This document shows, one piece after another, positions 22,130 to 22,521 of a stretch of DNA of 22,521 nucleotides (positions are counted from its first letter, which is position 1; each line of letters opens with the position of its first letter). The position numbers and the translations under genes were made by a program. The notes under the pieces are model-generated. The model did no database searches. It was not told the DNA's origin and saw nothing but the letters and a program-made list of their open reading frames with translations. This stretch comes from RHKX01 sp035759925 (GTDB lineage: Bacteria > Actinomycetota > Thermoleophilia > Solirubrobacterales > 70-9), in the NCBI GenBank assembly GCA_035759925.1, contig DASTTY010000052.1, positions 1 through 22,521 of the forward strand, written 5' to 3'.

Positions 22130-22521
22130 ATGGAGAAGGTCGTCAAGAGCGAGCAGGAGTGGCGCGAGCAGCTCACTCCCGAGCAATACGAGATCCTCCG
22201 CAACCACGGCACCGAGCGCCCGTTCACCGGCCGCTACGTCGATACCAAGGAGGACGGCACCTACACCTGCGCGGCCTGCGGCAACGAGCTGTTCAGCGCC
22301 GACACCAAGTTCGACTCGGGGACCGGTTGGCCGAGCTTCTTCGAGCCGGCCGACAACGACGCGATCGAGACCCGTCCCGACAACAGCCTGATGATGCGCC
22401 GGACCGAGGTCCTCTGCGCTCGCTGCGGCTCCCACCTCGGCCACCTCTTCGAGGACGGCCCGGAGCCGACCGGCCAGCGCTTCTGCATCAACTCCTGTGC
22501 CCTCGAGCTCGACTCCGAGGG
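22130..22521 (+). CDS. msrB: Peptide-methionine (R)-S-oxide reductase MsrB, 3' end outside window
   Basis: 130 codons seen; the frame is open at the window edge and only a few residues are probably missing. It repairs methionine-R-sulfoxide in oxidised proteins. Motifs: EQYEILRNHGTERPFTGRY, zinc pairs C47/C50 (YTCAACGN) and C96/C99 (VLCARCGSHLGH), SGTGWPSF, and catalytic C119 in QRFCINSCAL. The position often holding the resolving cysteine (SGCGWPSF) is Thr here; an extra cysteine, C123, lies four residues after the catalytic one. The ATG at 22130 has AAGGA 9 bases upstream. It is divergent from the thioesterase gene. Confidence 0.95.
   Translation, partial: MEKVVKSEQEWREQLTPEQYEILRNHGTERPFTGRYVDTKEDGTYTCAACGNELFSADTKFDSGTGWPSFFEPADNDAIETRPDNSLMMRRTEVLCARCGSHLGHLFEDGPEPTGQRFCINSCALELDSE

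Noticed and set aside
20565..22391. 608-codon plus-strand frame across the ATP-grasp, thioesterase and msrB genes
   Set aside because: It crosses three real genes in the wrong frame or strand and is low-complexity.
1..22521. tRNA/rRNA genes, CRISPR arrays, insertion sequences, prophage or integrase genes
   Set aside because: None seen on reading both strands; coding style is uniform and genes are chromosomal housekeeping or metal-handling types.

Overview
The window is very GC-rich (roughly 70% by eye), with strong G/C bias at third codon positions, frequent GTG/TTG starts and terminators without U-tracts. Together with the gene content (actinobacterial-type B12-dependent ribonucleotide reductase, a c-di-AMP riboswitch in front of an NlpC/P60 hydrolase, CsoR/RicR-like copper operators, an AbiEi-like/DUF559 protein) it suggests a high-GC actinobacterium, possibly of the Thermoleophilia/Solirubrobacterales type. 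The class-level guess is inference. I see no tRNA, rRNA, CRISPR array, insertion sequence or prophage.

Layout. 1-2.35 kb: an AbiEi-like HTH plus DUF559 nuclease-fold protein (+), meeting tail-to-tail a minus-strand pair, hemolysin III-like membrane protein then GNAT acetyltransferase. 2.35-5.46 kb: a 292-base leader with paired repeats around a hairpin, then nrdJ (+). 5.56-12.66 kb: a copper-handling locus. On the minus strand, read right to left, are a SHOCT membrane protein, a class III adenylate cyclase fused to a YHS metal-binding domain, a CopZ-like chaperone and a P1B ATPase with an unusual CPD motif. On the plus strand are a 13-codon leader ORF, a secreted two-module HxHP protein and a classical CPC-type CopA. 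Palindromes of TACCC-N5-GGGTA type lie before copZ and in the divergent intergenic region. 12.8-14.2 kb: a 1-Cys peroxiredoxin and a small Rossmann-fold oxidoreductase. 14.2-15.5 kb (minus): heme A synthase ctaA and a four-cysteine lipoprotein. 15.7-16.4 kb: a ydaO-type c-di-AMP riboswitch controlling a secreted NlpC/P60 hydrolase. 16.5-21.2 kb: a tightly overlapped six-gene plus-strand cluster (DsbA-like, unknown, NmrA-like, SRPBCC, alpha/beta hydrolase, ATP-grasp). 21.2-22.5 kb: a thioesterase (minus) and the 5' part of msrB (+), divergent.

How the genes fit together. The copper region looks like one regulon: the chaperone delivers Cu(I) to exporters, the secreted HxHP protein may buffer copper outside the membrane, and the cyclase-YHS fusion could convert metal status into a cyclic nucleotide signal. 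No csoR or ricR gene is in the window, so the repressor must act in trans. The peroxiredoxin and methionine sulfoxide reductase fit an oxidative-stress theme, but nothing shows they belong to the copper regulon. The most novel candidates are the cyclase-YHS fusion in its copper-operator context, the CPD ATPase, and the riboswitch whose predicted helix contains the hydrolase ribosome-binding site.
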